From Spirosomataceae bacterium (GTDB lineage Bacteria > Bacteroidota > Bacteroidia > Cytophagales > Spirosomataceae), in the NCBI GenBank assembly GCA_022702045.1, contig JAKONH010000267.1, positions 1 through 33,009 on the forward strand: a DNA stretch of 33,009 nt, read 5' to 3'. Numbering within the stretch: the first letter of the stretch is position 1; each line of letters starts with the position of its first letter. The position numbers and the translations under genes were made by a program. Shown piece after piece: positions 8,249-15,037 of this stretch. The notes under the pieces were generated by a model. That model saw only the letters and a program-made list of their open reading frames with translations, had not been told where the DNA came from and searched no databases.

Positions 8249-8411
8249 TGAATCGGGTGAATTAAACTGATAATGATATACGGACCGGAACCAGTTTCGG
8301 ACTGACTTTAAACAGCCATTAAATCTAATTCATAGGATAAACAAACCCGCATGGGTGTGGTTCTCTCTACTAAACGGATCTGAACACAAACCGGTAAATT
8401 ACCCATAGATC

Positions 8412-8918
8412 ATGGCTGATATCAATCAGGTAAAAGAACTCGATACGCCGAACGATTTGGCGGAAAAAGGTCGGGAGAAAGTGGTCGATGCACTCAACAA
8501 ACTCGTTGCTGACGCATTCGCACTTTATATCAAAACGAAGAATTACCACTGGCACATGTCGGGACGGCATTTCCGCGACTACCATCTGCTGCTTGATGAG
8601 CAGGGCGATCAGATTTTCGCAACCATCGACCCACTGGCCGAGCGTGCCCGGAAAATTGGCGGTAATACCATCCGGTCGGTGGCGCACATTGCTCAGCTAC
8701 AGCGGGTGAAAGACAACGACGAAGACTTTGTGGCTCCAAAAGACATGCTGCTCGACCTGCTGAACGAAAATCGGAAGATGGCGAAAAACATGCGGGATAC
8801 GCACAAAATCGCCGATGATGCCGAGGACGTAGCGACGGCCAGTTTGCTCGAAAACTACATCGACGAAACCGAGCGTCGCAGCTGGTTCCTCTTCGAAACC
8901 ACGCGGGACATCAACTAA
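8412..8918 (+). CDS. dps: Dps/ferritin-like DNA-protection protein
   Basis: This 168-residue protein keeps the ferroxidase residues of Dps at the right spacing: His46 and Trp47 in KNYHWHM, His58, Asp62, Asp73 and Glu77. Dps dodecamers oxidise Fe(II) with peroxide, store iron and protect DNA in stress. Lysines are scattered through the N-terminus but there is no long basic tail, so DNA binding may be weak. The stop codon is followed within a few bases by a large repeat element that fills the spacer to the Nudix gene. Confidence 0.94.
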   Translation: MADINQVKELDTPNDLAEKGREKVVDALNKLVADAFALYIKTKNYHWHMSGRHFRDYHLLLDEQGDQIFATIDPLAERARKIGGNTIRSVAHIAQLQRVKDNDEDFVAPKDMLLDLLNENRKMAKNMRDTHKIADDAEDVATASLLENYIDETERRSWFLFETTRDIN

Positions 8919-8920
8919 AG

Positions 8921-9003
8921 TATTCAGTTTACGGTATTCAGTTTACGGTGTATCGGTCGTATCATAGTGCCTCCGAAAACTGTAAACTGAATACCGTAAA
9001 CTG
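8921..9003. repeat. 22-bp perfect inverted repeat containing tandem 14-mers
   Basis: TATTCAGTTTACGG occurs twice in perfect tandem at 8921-8934 and 8935-8948. The segment 8925-8946 is the exact reverse complement of 8982-9003, 22 bp, with a 35-nt loop. Each 14-mer is two heptads, TATTCAG and TTTACGG. The element fills nearly all of the space between the dps stop (8918) and the Nudix start (9011). It is the cleanest member of the family seen at 64-156, 762-820 and 9466-9576. Confidence 0.9.
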
Positions 9004-9010
9004 TTTTTAT

Positions 9011-9463
9011 ATGAAAGTACGGCCTTCTGCGCTGATCTGGCGCGTACAGAGTAGCCAGACCGAAGTGCTGCTGATGCGTTACTGCTATGGCGGTCAGGAT
9101 GTGTTTGCATTGCCCGGTGGTAACCCCGACCGGGGCGAGATCTTACCCGAAACGATCGTCCGCGAACTACAGGAAGAACTCGGCGTGCGCGTCGACGTCG
9201 GGGAGATGATTCTGGCCGGCGAAATGCTGCTGACCGAACGAAACGACGACGTCCTGCATGTCGTTTTTGCCGCCCGCAATCTTCAGGGAACCCCCGCACT
9301 GAACCCCGCTGAAACGTCGGCCCTCGAACTGGTCTGGAAACCTATTGCGGATTTATCACAACTCAATCTTTACCCCAACGTCGGTACCCGGCTTCTGCCG
9401 TGGTTCAGCAGTGCCACGTACCTAGGATACATCGGCCGTATCGAACAGCGGTACTTCGGTTAA
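9011..9463 (+). CDS. Nudix hydrolase
   Basis: This is a 150-residue Nudix protein with an intact box: Gly37, Glu43, then Arg51-Glu52-Leu-Gln-Glu55-Glu56-Leu-Gly58. The family hydrolyses nucleoside diphosphates linked to another group, with Mg bound by the box glutamates. The substrate cannot be read from the sequence. I chose the ATG at 9011 because the upstream in-frame sequence back to 8948 is translated repeat. The gene is bracketed by heptad-type inverted repeats on both sides. Confidence 0.9.
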   Translation: MKVRPSALIWRVQSSQTEVLLMRYCYGGQDVFALPGGNPDRGEILPETIVRELQEELGVRVDVGEMILAGEMLLTERNDDVLHVVFAARNLQGTPALNPAETSALELVWKPIADLSQLNLYPNVGTRLLPWFSSATYLGYIGRIEQRYFG

Positions 9464-9465
9464 GT

Positions 9466-9576
9466 GTTTTCGGTATTCGGTATACAGTTTACGGTTTCTC
9501 TAAGAATAAACCGGTTTTGACTCACTAACCTACTGAAAACTAAAGACTGTAAACCGAATACAGAAAACTGAATACC
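9466..9576. repeat. Imperfect inverted repeat made of 7-nt words, downstream of the Nudix gene
   Basis: The left part (about 9466-9497) contains stacked words CGGTATT, CGGTATA, CAGTTTA, CGGTTTC. The right part (about 9534-9576) contains GACTGTA, AACCGAA, TACAGAA, AACTGAA. Matching blocks include TATTCGGT (9474-9481) with ACCGAATA (9553-9560), and a TACAGT block with ACTGTA (9546-9551). The arms have drifted, unlike the perfect copy at 8921-9003. Confidence 0.65.
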
Positions 9577-9577
9577 A

Positions 9578-10765
9578 TCAATTGACCTCCAGCTCATCGC
9601 GACTGGGCAACTGCGGGAAGGGGGCATGGGGCTCGGTCTGGTACCAGAACACCGTACTGGCAACGTCGGAGCGTTGGGGGAGATAACGGCCTCCGTTGCG
9701 CCAGCCTAGGTCCTGAATCGTAACCCCTAGGTCTTTATCGAAGCGGATCGGGTCCATAATGTGCCAGCGATACATGCCAAACCGCTGCTGTGATTTATAG
9801 CTGCCGTCGGGTTTGACGACCTGATGCAAACCTGCGTAGGGTGTCGAAAACGGAACGTACTGACCACCCCGGTCGAAGTTGTAGGAGCCGCAAAAATAGT
9901 CTTCTGTACCGGTGCCGTTGATCGTCGGGAAGTTGGTGTCGCCGTCTATAAAGAACTTGATTTCACCTTCGCCCCACCAGCCCGTATTCGTGACACCCCA
10001 CGCCAGAAACGTCCCGACGTATTGGCCCTTGCCTTTGATACCGTCGACCAGCAGAATATCCTTTTTGTAGGTGTTCGGATTCGTTCGGCGGAATTGGGCG
10101 TGGAAATAGGCCATATCGTCGGGAACGTCGGTCAGCGTGTAGTCGACCTGGTAGTACAGATTCATCGGATCTTTATCGTTGATGTTCTGCATCGTGATAC
10201 GGCAGTGCTTGCGAAACGGCATCTGCCAGTAACAGTTGAACGCACTGCCCGGGTTGACGCTGACGGGTAGCGAATTTAGGGGCGCGTATTCACCCCAGCC
10301 CATCCCGAAAAAATCACCGACTGGCACTTCCACCGATGGCTGCTTTTCGTCGTCCCAGTAGATGCGCAGAATCGAGTAGCGCCAGTTACCGGTGGGTGTC
10401 ATCCAGATATGCTGAATAGCACCCGGCCCATCTACGTCGGCAAGCGTAAACGTTTCGCCCGGCTTGATACGAATAAATGGATTGACCTTCCAGCCCCGGC
10501 CCAGTTCACGGGCGGCATCTTTGGCGTTAGCGTGGTTCGGGCGCGTATCGGTCAACTCGTCCATACCACCTTTGCCTTTCTCTCCCGTAAAATTCTCCGG
10601 GCTGATCGACCGCGTCCGGGCGTTCGACAGCCGCGACAAATTGCCCAGATTCATGTCCAGCCCATTAAACGGACTGGACCGTTGCGCCCACGCGGAGCCA
10701 GCAAACGCCAGAAACAACAGTAAACCATACAGCGCTGTACGCATACAAGGAGTAGTTTGCTGCAT
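9578..10765 (-). CDS. Secreted GH172-family glycoside hydrolase (DUF2961)
   Basis: This 395-residue protein has a signal peptide at about residues 8-28 ending in AWAQ. It then carries the DUF2961 fold, now classed as GH172. Family landmarks are GAIQHIWMTP, the VEVPVGDFFGMGWGEY block, and NGTGTEDYFCGSYNF, which holds conserved acidic residues. GH172 members act on fructofuranose or arabinofuranose linkages, so the enzyme probably trims a furanose-containing glycan outside the inner membrane. The exact substrate is not deducible. The ATG at 10765 is preceded by a strong Shine-Dalgarno; a second ATG at 10744 would also leave a signal peptide. The gene is separated from the upstream peptidase by a terminator. 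Confidence 0.88.
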   Translation of the reverse strand: MQQTTPCMRTALYGLLLFLAFAGSAWAQRSSPFNGLDMNLGNLSRLSNARTRSISPENFTGEKGKGGMDELTDTRPNHANAKDAARELGRGWKVNPFIRIKPGETFTLADVDGPGAIQHIWMTPTGNWRYSILRIYWDDEKQPSVEVPVGDFFGMGWGEYAPLNSLPVSVNPGSAFNCYWQMPFRKHCRITMQNINDKDPMNLYYQVDYTLTDVPDDMAYFHAQFRRTNPNTYKKDILLVDGIKGKGQYVGTFLAWGVTNTGWWGEGEIKFFIDGDTNFPTINGTGTEDYFCGSYNFDRGGQYVPFSTPYAGLHQVVKPDGSYKSQQRFGMYRWHIMDPIRFDKDLGVTIQDLGWRNGGRYLPQRSDVASTVFWYQTEPHAPFPQLPSRDELEVN

Positions 10766-10769
10766 AAAG

Positions 10770-10777
10770 TCACCTCC
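10770..10777 (-). promoter_or_regulatory. Strong Shine-Dalgarno for the GH172 gene
   Basis: On the minus strand GGAGGTGA lies about 5-6 nt before the ATG at 10765. Such a long match to the anti-Shine-Dalgarno is uncommon in Bacteroidota. It supports the 10765 start over the internal ATG at 10744. Confidence 0.6.
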
Positions 10778-10801
10778 GTCAGTGAGTTACCGTCGGCTAG
10801 T

Positions 10802-10832
10802 AAAAAAGCCGGCCAGTCGAAGACCAGCCGGC
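10802..10832 (-). terminator. Rho-independent terminator of the M28 peptidase gene
   Basis: On the minus strand an 11-bp GC-rich stem (GCCGGCTGGTC with GACTGGCCGGC, two G-U pairs) closes a TTC loop and is followed by six T. It lies about 27 bp past the peptidase stop codon. This is the best canonical terminator in the window. Confidence 0.85.
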
Positions 10833-10838
10833 ATAGCA

Positions 10839-10861
10839 GAATACTGTAAGCCGTAAACTTA
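10839..10861. repeat. Short heptad run at the end of the M28 gene
   Basis: The run AATACTG, TAAGCCG, TAAACTT uses the same 7-nt vocabulary as the large inverted repeats and overlaps the TAA stop of the peptidase gene. No complementary arm is visible nearby, so it may be a half element. Confidence 0.4.
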
Positions 10862-12241
10862 GCGCAGGTTCGGTACCGGCAGCACGGGAAGGCTTTCGTT
10901 ACCGTCTTCACTGACGGCCTGGACAGCGAAGTAGTAGTTATCTTTCGAATACGGCAGGGTCATGCCGAGTTTGGTGGTGAAGAACTTCTTCTGCCAGAAC
11001 GGCCAGTATGTTTCGCGCATCAGCACATAGTAGCCTTTCACCTTGCCAACCTGTGGTGCCTGCCAGTACAGGGCCGTCGAATTGGTCAGGTTCCGCACAT
11101 CGACGGTCACTTTCTGCGGTACGGTGGGGGCTTTCGCCAGATTGGCCAGCGTTGCCAGGTTCACGGCCGTGTTCTTCCGCAGGTAGTCGAAATCCATGAA
11201 TTTCGGGTAGTCGCCGTATTCGGTAGGAGTCGGCGTACCAGCGTTTTCCGTTCGCAGGTCCTGATGCTGATGGTTGTAGTTTTCATTCATCTCCGTTAGC
11301 CGCACGGCGGCAAATCCCCGTTGCACGTAGGGTGTATGATCGCCACCGCGCAGGTAGCGGTCGTTGCGGTATACCATCACCACTTCCAGATTGTCGACAT
11401 AGCGCTCGCCGACTTCTTTCAGGTAACGCGCCAGGGAGCGGGCTTTGCCGTCGTTTTCGTTGCCGAACTGACGAATCTGACTGATGCGGTTGGTGGTGTC
11501 TTTGAGCAGATTGCCGGGTAGCCCTTCGCTGAACACCCGCAGCCGTGTGTTGTCGATGATGTTGGTCTCGTTGCTGTTGTTGCTGCCCATGATGTCATTG
11601 TTCAGTACGGCTTCGAGATTCCACTTTTCGGCTACGGCGCGTTCACTCAGGTGCTCGGCGCCGAGTAGACCCTGCTCTTCACCCGTCAGCGCAACGAAAA
11701 CAATCGTCGCCGGAAACTGACTCTTGCTCATAACCCGGCACAGTTCGATGACCGCGGCTGTTCCCGATCCGTCGTCGTTAGCGCCGGGCGCGTCAGCATC
11801 GCGGTTCATGACGTTAGTCACCCGACTGTCCATATGACCTTGCACAATAAACACACGCGTGTCGGCTGGGTCTGTACCTTTCAGTGTCGCCATGACATTA
11901 CCCATATCGGCGGGTTTGTCAATTCGGCGACCGTCAGCGGGCAGCGTCCATTTGTCGATGGTGGCCGTCAGCCGACCACCCGACTGTTTGGCATATTGAT
12001 TGAACTTGCCGAGTATCCACTGCCGGGCGGCACCGATGCCTTTTTTGGGGTCGCTCGTCGTGCTGAGGGTATGACGCGTACCAAAGCTGACAAGCCCGTT
12101 GATATGCGACCGCAGGCTATCGGCCGAAAGCTGACCGACGAGGTCGGTGATTTGTGGGTCGCGATTGACGATAGTGGTTTGTGCCACTGACGGAAGCGCA
12201 GCCGTCAGCAAGGCGAAAAGAAAAGCGTATCGTTTGTTCAT
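10859..12241 (-). CDS. Secreted M28-family zinc metallopeptidase
   Basis: This 460-residue protein has a signal peptide (residues 1-20, ending ALPSVAQ). The M28 di-zinc site is visible: His136 in QGHMDS, the bridging Asp156 in GANDDGSG, the catalytic Glu pair in TGEEQG, the Asp in NNDIMGS, and a late His in NYNHQHQDLR. These peptidases remove N-terminal residues from peptides or proteins in the periplasm or outside the cell. The last 90 residues form a fibronectin type III-like domain (VTVDVRNLTNSTALYW onward). There is no T9SS sorting tail. Length and domain order are normal. Confidence 0.92.
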   Translation of the reverse strand: MNKRYAFLFALLTAALPSVAQTTIVNRDPQITDLVGQLSADSLRSHINGLVSFGTRHTLSTTSDPKKGIGAARQWILGKFNQYAKQSGGRLTATIDKWTLPADGRRIDKPADMGNVMATLKGTDPADTRVFIVQGHMDSRVTNVMNRDADAPGANDDGSGTAAVIELCRVMSKSQFPATIVFVALTGEEQGLLGAEHLSERAVAEKWNLEAVLNNDIMGSNNSNETNIIDNTRLRVFSEGLPGNLLKDTTNRISQIRQFGNENDGKARSLARYLKEVGERYVDNLEVVMVYRNDRYLRGGDHTPYVQRGFAAVRLTEMNENYNHQHQDLRTENAGTPTPTEYGDYPKFMDFDYLRKNTAVNLATLANLAKAPTVPQKVTVDVRNLTNSTALYWQAPQVGKVKGYYVLMRETYWPFWQKKFFTTKLGMTLPYSKDNYYFAVQAVSEDGNESLPVLPVPNLR

Positions 12242-12301
12242 GAGTCGATAATTGGGTCCCGAATCTACCCAAAAACACGCAGGAATGCACGACGAGTCCC
12301 A

Positions 12302-12470
12302 GACAGTATCCCGCTGTCGTATAAGTAACTCGTGGTGTCAGGTCTAAAATACCGGTTCGGCCACCACGGCTAACCCGACACGCGAAGCAGCTAGCTGGCG
12401 CAAGCGTGTCGGGTTACGCACCCGACATCACTGAATTTAGGTCCTTGCATTGCGACAGCAGGATGCTGTC
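12302..12470. repeat. Compound palindromic intergenic element
   Basis: A central hairpin has a 13-bp perfect stem, TAACCCGACACGC (12371-12383) with GCGTGTCGGGTTA (12404-12416). Its 20-nt loop holds a second palindrome, CAGCTAGCTG (12388-12397). It is flanked by two small hairpins, GACAGTATCCCGCTGTC (12302-12318) and GACAGCAGGATGCTGTC (12454-12470), which are near-reverse complements of each other. The element fills the 242-bp spacer between the M28 gene start and the end of the next minus-strand gene. Confidence 0.75.
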
Positions 12471-12483
12471 AGCAACGAAACGA

Positions 12484-13002
12484 CTAAAACGACCAGGCAA
12501 CGCCCGCGCCGATGGCTGGCTGACCAGTAAGTGGTACGATGGGCGTTGCCAGACCGATGCGGGTTTGTAAAAGTAATTCGTTGTACCGCGTAACCGCCTT
12601 ATTGACCTGTCGATTGCCGATGACCGACATGGTCAGCGATGCCGCGATCGACGAACCGTAGACAATCCAGTAGGCACCATCACGACCTCGGCCAGGCGAA
12701 AAAATCAGGTACGCCAACGTGGCCACCGATGTCAGCTGACTGAGCGTGCGCAGGGTACGGAACGTGCGGAAGTGGTGCGTTACGGTTGGGTCGTTAAGTT
12801 CGTAAAACGGGACTTCGAGCGAATAGGGCGACGAAAGTCGTTTGCCACCGTAGAAGTAAATCGTGCCACCGGCCCGTTCGATGGGGAGCAGGTGCCGGGG
12901 GATGGGCGCTGAACGGTAGTAAACGGTGTCTTCGCCCGCACGCTGCTGCGCGACGATGAGATGGGTACTGACCAGTAATACGAACAGAAAAAAGTAGCGC
13001 AT
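12484..13002 (-). CDS. Small secreted or membrane protein of unknown function
   Basis: This 172-residue protein begins with a signal peptide (residues 1-18, ending LIVAQQ). A polar segment with YFYGGKRLSSPYSLEVPFYELND follows, then two hydrophobic stretches at about 92-103 and 112-128, and a Gly-rich C-terminus. I recognise no family. The mature protein probably sits in the envelope. It lies 57 bp downstream of csaA on the same strand and may be co-transcribed with it. Confidence 0.65.
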   Translation of the reverse strand: MRYFFLFVLLVSTHLIVAQQRAGEDTVYYRSAPIPRHLLPIERAGGTIYFYGGKRLSSPYSLEVPFYELNDPTVTHHFRTFRTLRTLSQLTSVATLAYLIFSPGRGRDGAYWIVYGSSIAASLTMSVIGNRQVNKAVTRYNELLLQTRIGLATPIVPLTGQPAIGAGVAWSF

Positions 13003-13059
13003 AGAGACAAGGAATGGCAGTAGAGGTTTGCCTTCATAAACGTACGGGACGGTTGGATG

Positions 13060-13413
13060 TTATCCAATCCGAAGGCCGTTAGGCGTAACCCGTTCCGGCT
13101 GTAGCAGGGTGACTGTACCATCGGCAGCAACAGATCCCAGCACCAGGCATTCACTGTGAAACGTGGCAATCTGCTTTGGCGGGAAATTCACCACTGCAAT
13201 AACCTGTTGACCCACTAATGTATCGGGGCTGTAGAGCGTAGTAATCTGAGCCGAACTGCGCTTCAGCCCCAGTTCGCCGAAATCGATGGTCAGTTTGTAG
13301 GCAGGCTTACGAGCCTGCGGAAACGGCTCGACGGCGACGATGGTGCCGGTCCGCATGTCAACTTTCTCGAAATCGGCCCAACTGATTGGGGCAGGTTGCT
13401 CAGGGATGTTCAT
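13060..13413 (-). CDS. csaA: CsaA-type tRNA-binding domain protein
   Basis: This 117-residue protein consists of one tRNA-binding (EMAP II-like) OB fold. FEKVDMRTGTIVAVEPFPQ, ARKPAYKLTIDFGE, KRSSAQIT and VVNFPPKQI match the CsaA signature closely. CsaA has been described as a secretion-associated chaperone with tRNA-binding ability; its exact role is still uncertain. The start at 13413 gives the standard length. It diverges from the sugar dehydrogenase gene. Confidence 0.93.
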   Translation of the reverse strand: MNIPEQPAPISWADFEKVDMRTGTIVAVEPFPQARKPAYKLTIDFGELGLKRSSAQITTLYSPDTLVGQQVIAVVNFPPKQIATFHSECLVLGSVAADGTVTLLQPERVTPNGLRIG

Positions 13414-13553
13414 ACAGCAGTGATCAATAGATGAGTAACTTTGGTAAAAAAGGGTACTTTGTCAATGTATGCGAAAGCCCTCCCGGAAGAAACCTTCGCC
13501 CATACCGGATGGTTACTCTCGCGTCACAAACGTACACGCATCGACTCACCTCT

Positions 13554-14918
13554 ATGAAATCAACTGTATGGCTGCTTACGGCCGCAACGACCCTAACCCT
13601 GACGGCGAAGGCCGGAATACCTCCGACGAAGGGAAGTAAGACGCCTAACCCGGTGACCCGCATTGCACCCGACCCGGACAACGGCGGTATCAAACTGGCC
13701 AAAGGCTTTCAGGCGCTGGTATTCGCCGACAATCTGGGTCGGGCCCGCCACGCCGTAGCCGACCCCGTAACCGGCACCCTCTACGTCAAACTCGACCGGC
13801 TGAAAGACGGGAAAGGCATTGTCGAACTGCTCGATACAAACGGCGACGGACGGGCCGACCAAACCATCACGTTCGGTACCTATCCTGGTACGGGAATGGG
13901 TATCTACAACGGTTATCTGTATGCTTCATCGGATACGTCGGTGTATCGGTACAAGATGACCAATGGTAAAGTGATGGCTACCACGCAGGCCGAACCGATC
14001 GTGGTGGGCCTGACCCTGCAACGGCAACATGCCAGCAAGTCGCTGGCCCTCTCGCCCGATGGTAAGCTGTTTGTCAACTTCGGTGCGCCGTCGAATGCCT
14101 GTCAGGAAAAAGACCGGCAGAAAGGGTCGAAAGGAATGGACCCCTGCCCGATTCTGGAAAACTATGGCGGTATCTGGGTATTCGACGCTAACAAACCGAA
14201 CCAGAAACAGGCGGACGGAAAACGGTATGCCACTGGTATCCGTAATGCCGTATCCCTCGACTGGAACACATCGACGAATAAGCTGTATGCGCTGCAACAC
14301 GGCCGTGATAACCTCAACAACTGGGGTGGCGTGTTCACCGATACTGTCAGTGCCGAATTGCCGTCGGAAGAGTTTTTACAAGTCAACAATGGATCTGACT
14401 TTGGCTGGCCTTATTGCTACAACGACCATTTTCAAAACAAGAAGGTGCTGGCACCTGAGTACGGTGGTGACGGCAAAACGCAGGACCGCTGCGCCGGTAA
14501 AGACAAGCCAATCATGGCGTTTCCGGCGCACTGGGCACCTAACGATCTGCTGTTTTACAAAGGCGGTTCGGGAACAAACGCCTTTCCGGCCCGCTACCGT
14601 AACGGCGCATTCGTCTGCTTCCACGGCTCCTGGAACCGTGCGCCACTCAATCAGGGCGGTTATTTCGTCGCCTTTATTCCATTCGGAAAAAATGGGCTGC
14701 CATCTGACAAATATGAGGTCTTTGCCGAAAATTTTGCGGGCGTCGACGAGCAGGGAGCGCCGGGCGAAAATGCGAACGCTGGTAAACTGGCGCTGGCAAG
14801 TCCCGGCGATGCCAAGGCTCGGCCAGTCGGTCTGGCCGAAGGTCCCGACGGATCGCTCTACGTGACAGATTCTGTCAAAGGAAAAGTCTGGCGCATCATG
14901 TACACTGCAAAGAAATAA
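13554..14918 (+). CDS. Secreted glucose/sorbosone dehydrogenase-type beta-propeller (PQQ-type)
   Basis: This 454-residue protein has an N-terminal signal peptide (about 1-20). Its beta-propeller matches the soluble aldose sugar/L-sorbosone dehydrogenase family. Signs are KGFQALVFADNLGRARHAV, DTNGDGRADQTITF, the TGIRNAVSLDW blade, a propeller stretch ending in NNGSDFGWPYCYND, FHGSWNRAP, and the final GPDGSLYVTDSVKGKVWRI. The family oxidises sugars in the periplasm using pyrroloquinoline quinone. I cannot confirm that this cell has the cofactor. I chose the ATG at 13554 because a signal peptide follows at once; the frame extends back to 13431 without a plausible N-terminus. Confidence 0.85.
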   Translation: MKSTVWLLTAATTLTLTAKAGIPPTKGSKTPNPVTRIAPDPDNGGIKLAKGFQALVFADNLGRARHAVADPVTGTLYVKLDRLKDGKGIVELLDTNGDGRADQTITFGTYPGTGMGIYNGYLYASSDTSVYRYKMTNGKVMATTQAEPIVVGLTLQRQHASKSLALSPDGKLFVNFGAPSNACQEKDRQKGSKGMDPCPILENYGGIWVFDANKPNQKQADGKRYATGIRNAVSLDWNTSTNKLYALQHGRDNLNNWGGVFTDTVSAELPSEEFLQVNNGSDFGWPYCYNDHFQNKKVLAPEYGGDGKTQDRCAGKDKPIMAFPAHWAPNDLLFYKGGSGTNAFPARYRNGAFVCFHGSWNRAPLNQGGYFVAFIPFGKNGLPSDKYEVFAENFAGVDEQGAPGENANAGKLALASPGDAKARPVGLAEGPDGSLYVTDSVKGKVWRIMYTAKK

Positions 14919-14924
14919 TGTAGC

Positions 14925-14942
14925 CCAGACGTCCACGTCTGG
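14925..14942. terminator. Hairpin between convergent genes
   Basis: CCAGACG (14925-14931) and CGTCTGG (14936-14942) form a 7-bp stem with a TCCA loop. It starts 7 bp past the sugar dehydrogenase stop. Further short dyads follow, CGGAC/GTCCG (14955-14971) and the palindrome CCAGGCCTGG (14997-15006), before the patatin gene end at 15038. There is no U tract. Confidence 0.5.
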
Positions 14943-15037
14943 CAGACGCAGTAGCGGACAACTATCGTCCGTATCTATCCATCGGCCTTACGGCTACCAG
15001 GCCTGGAGTCGCGCCGGCGGACCGGCCTGAGTTACAC

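Noticed and set aside
8921-9003. Tandem 14-mers as a CRISPR array
   Set aside because: There are no unique spacers of regular length between repeats and no cas genes; the copies abut or are inverted.
14029-14865. Second plus-strand open frame inside the sugar dehydrogenase gene
   Set aside because: It is Arg-rich and lacks family motifs, and the other frame matches the propeller throughout.
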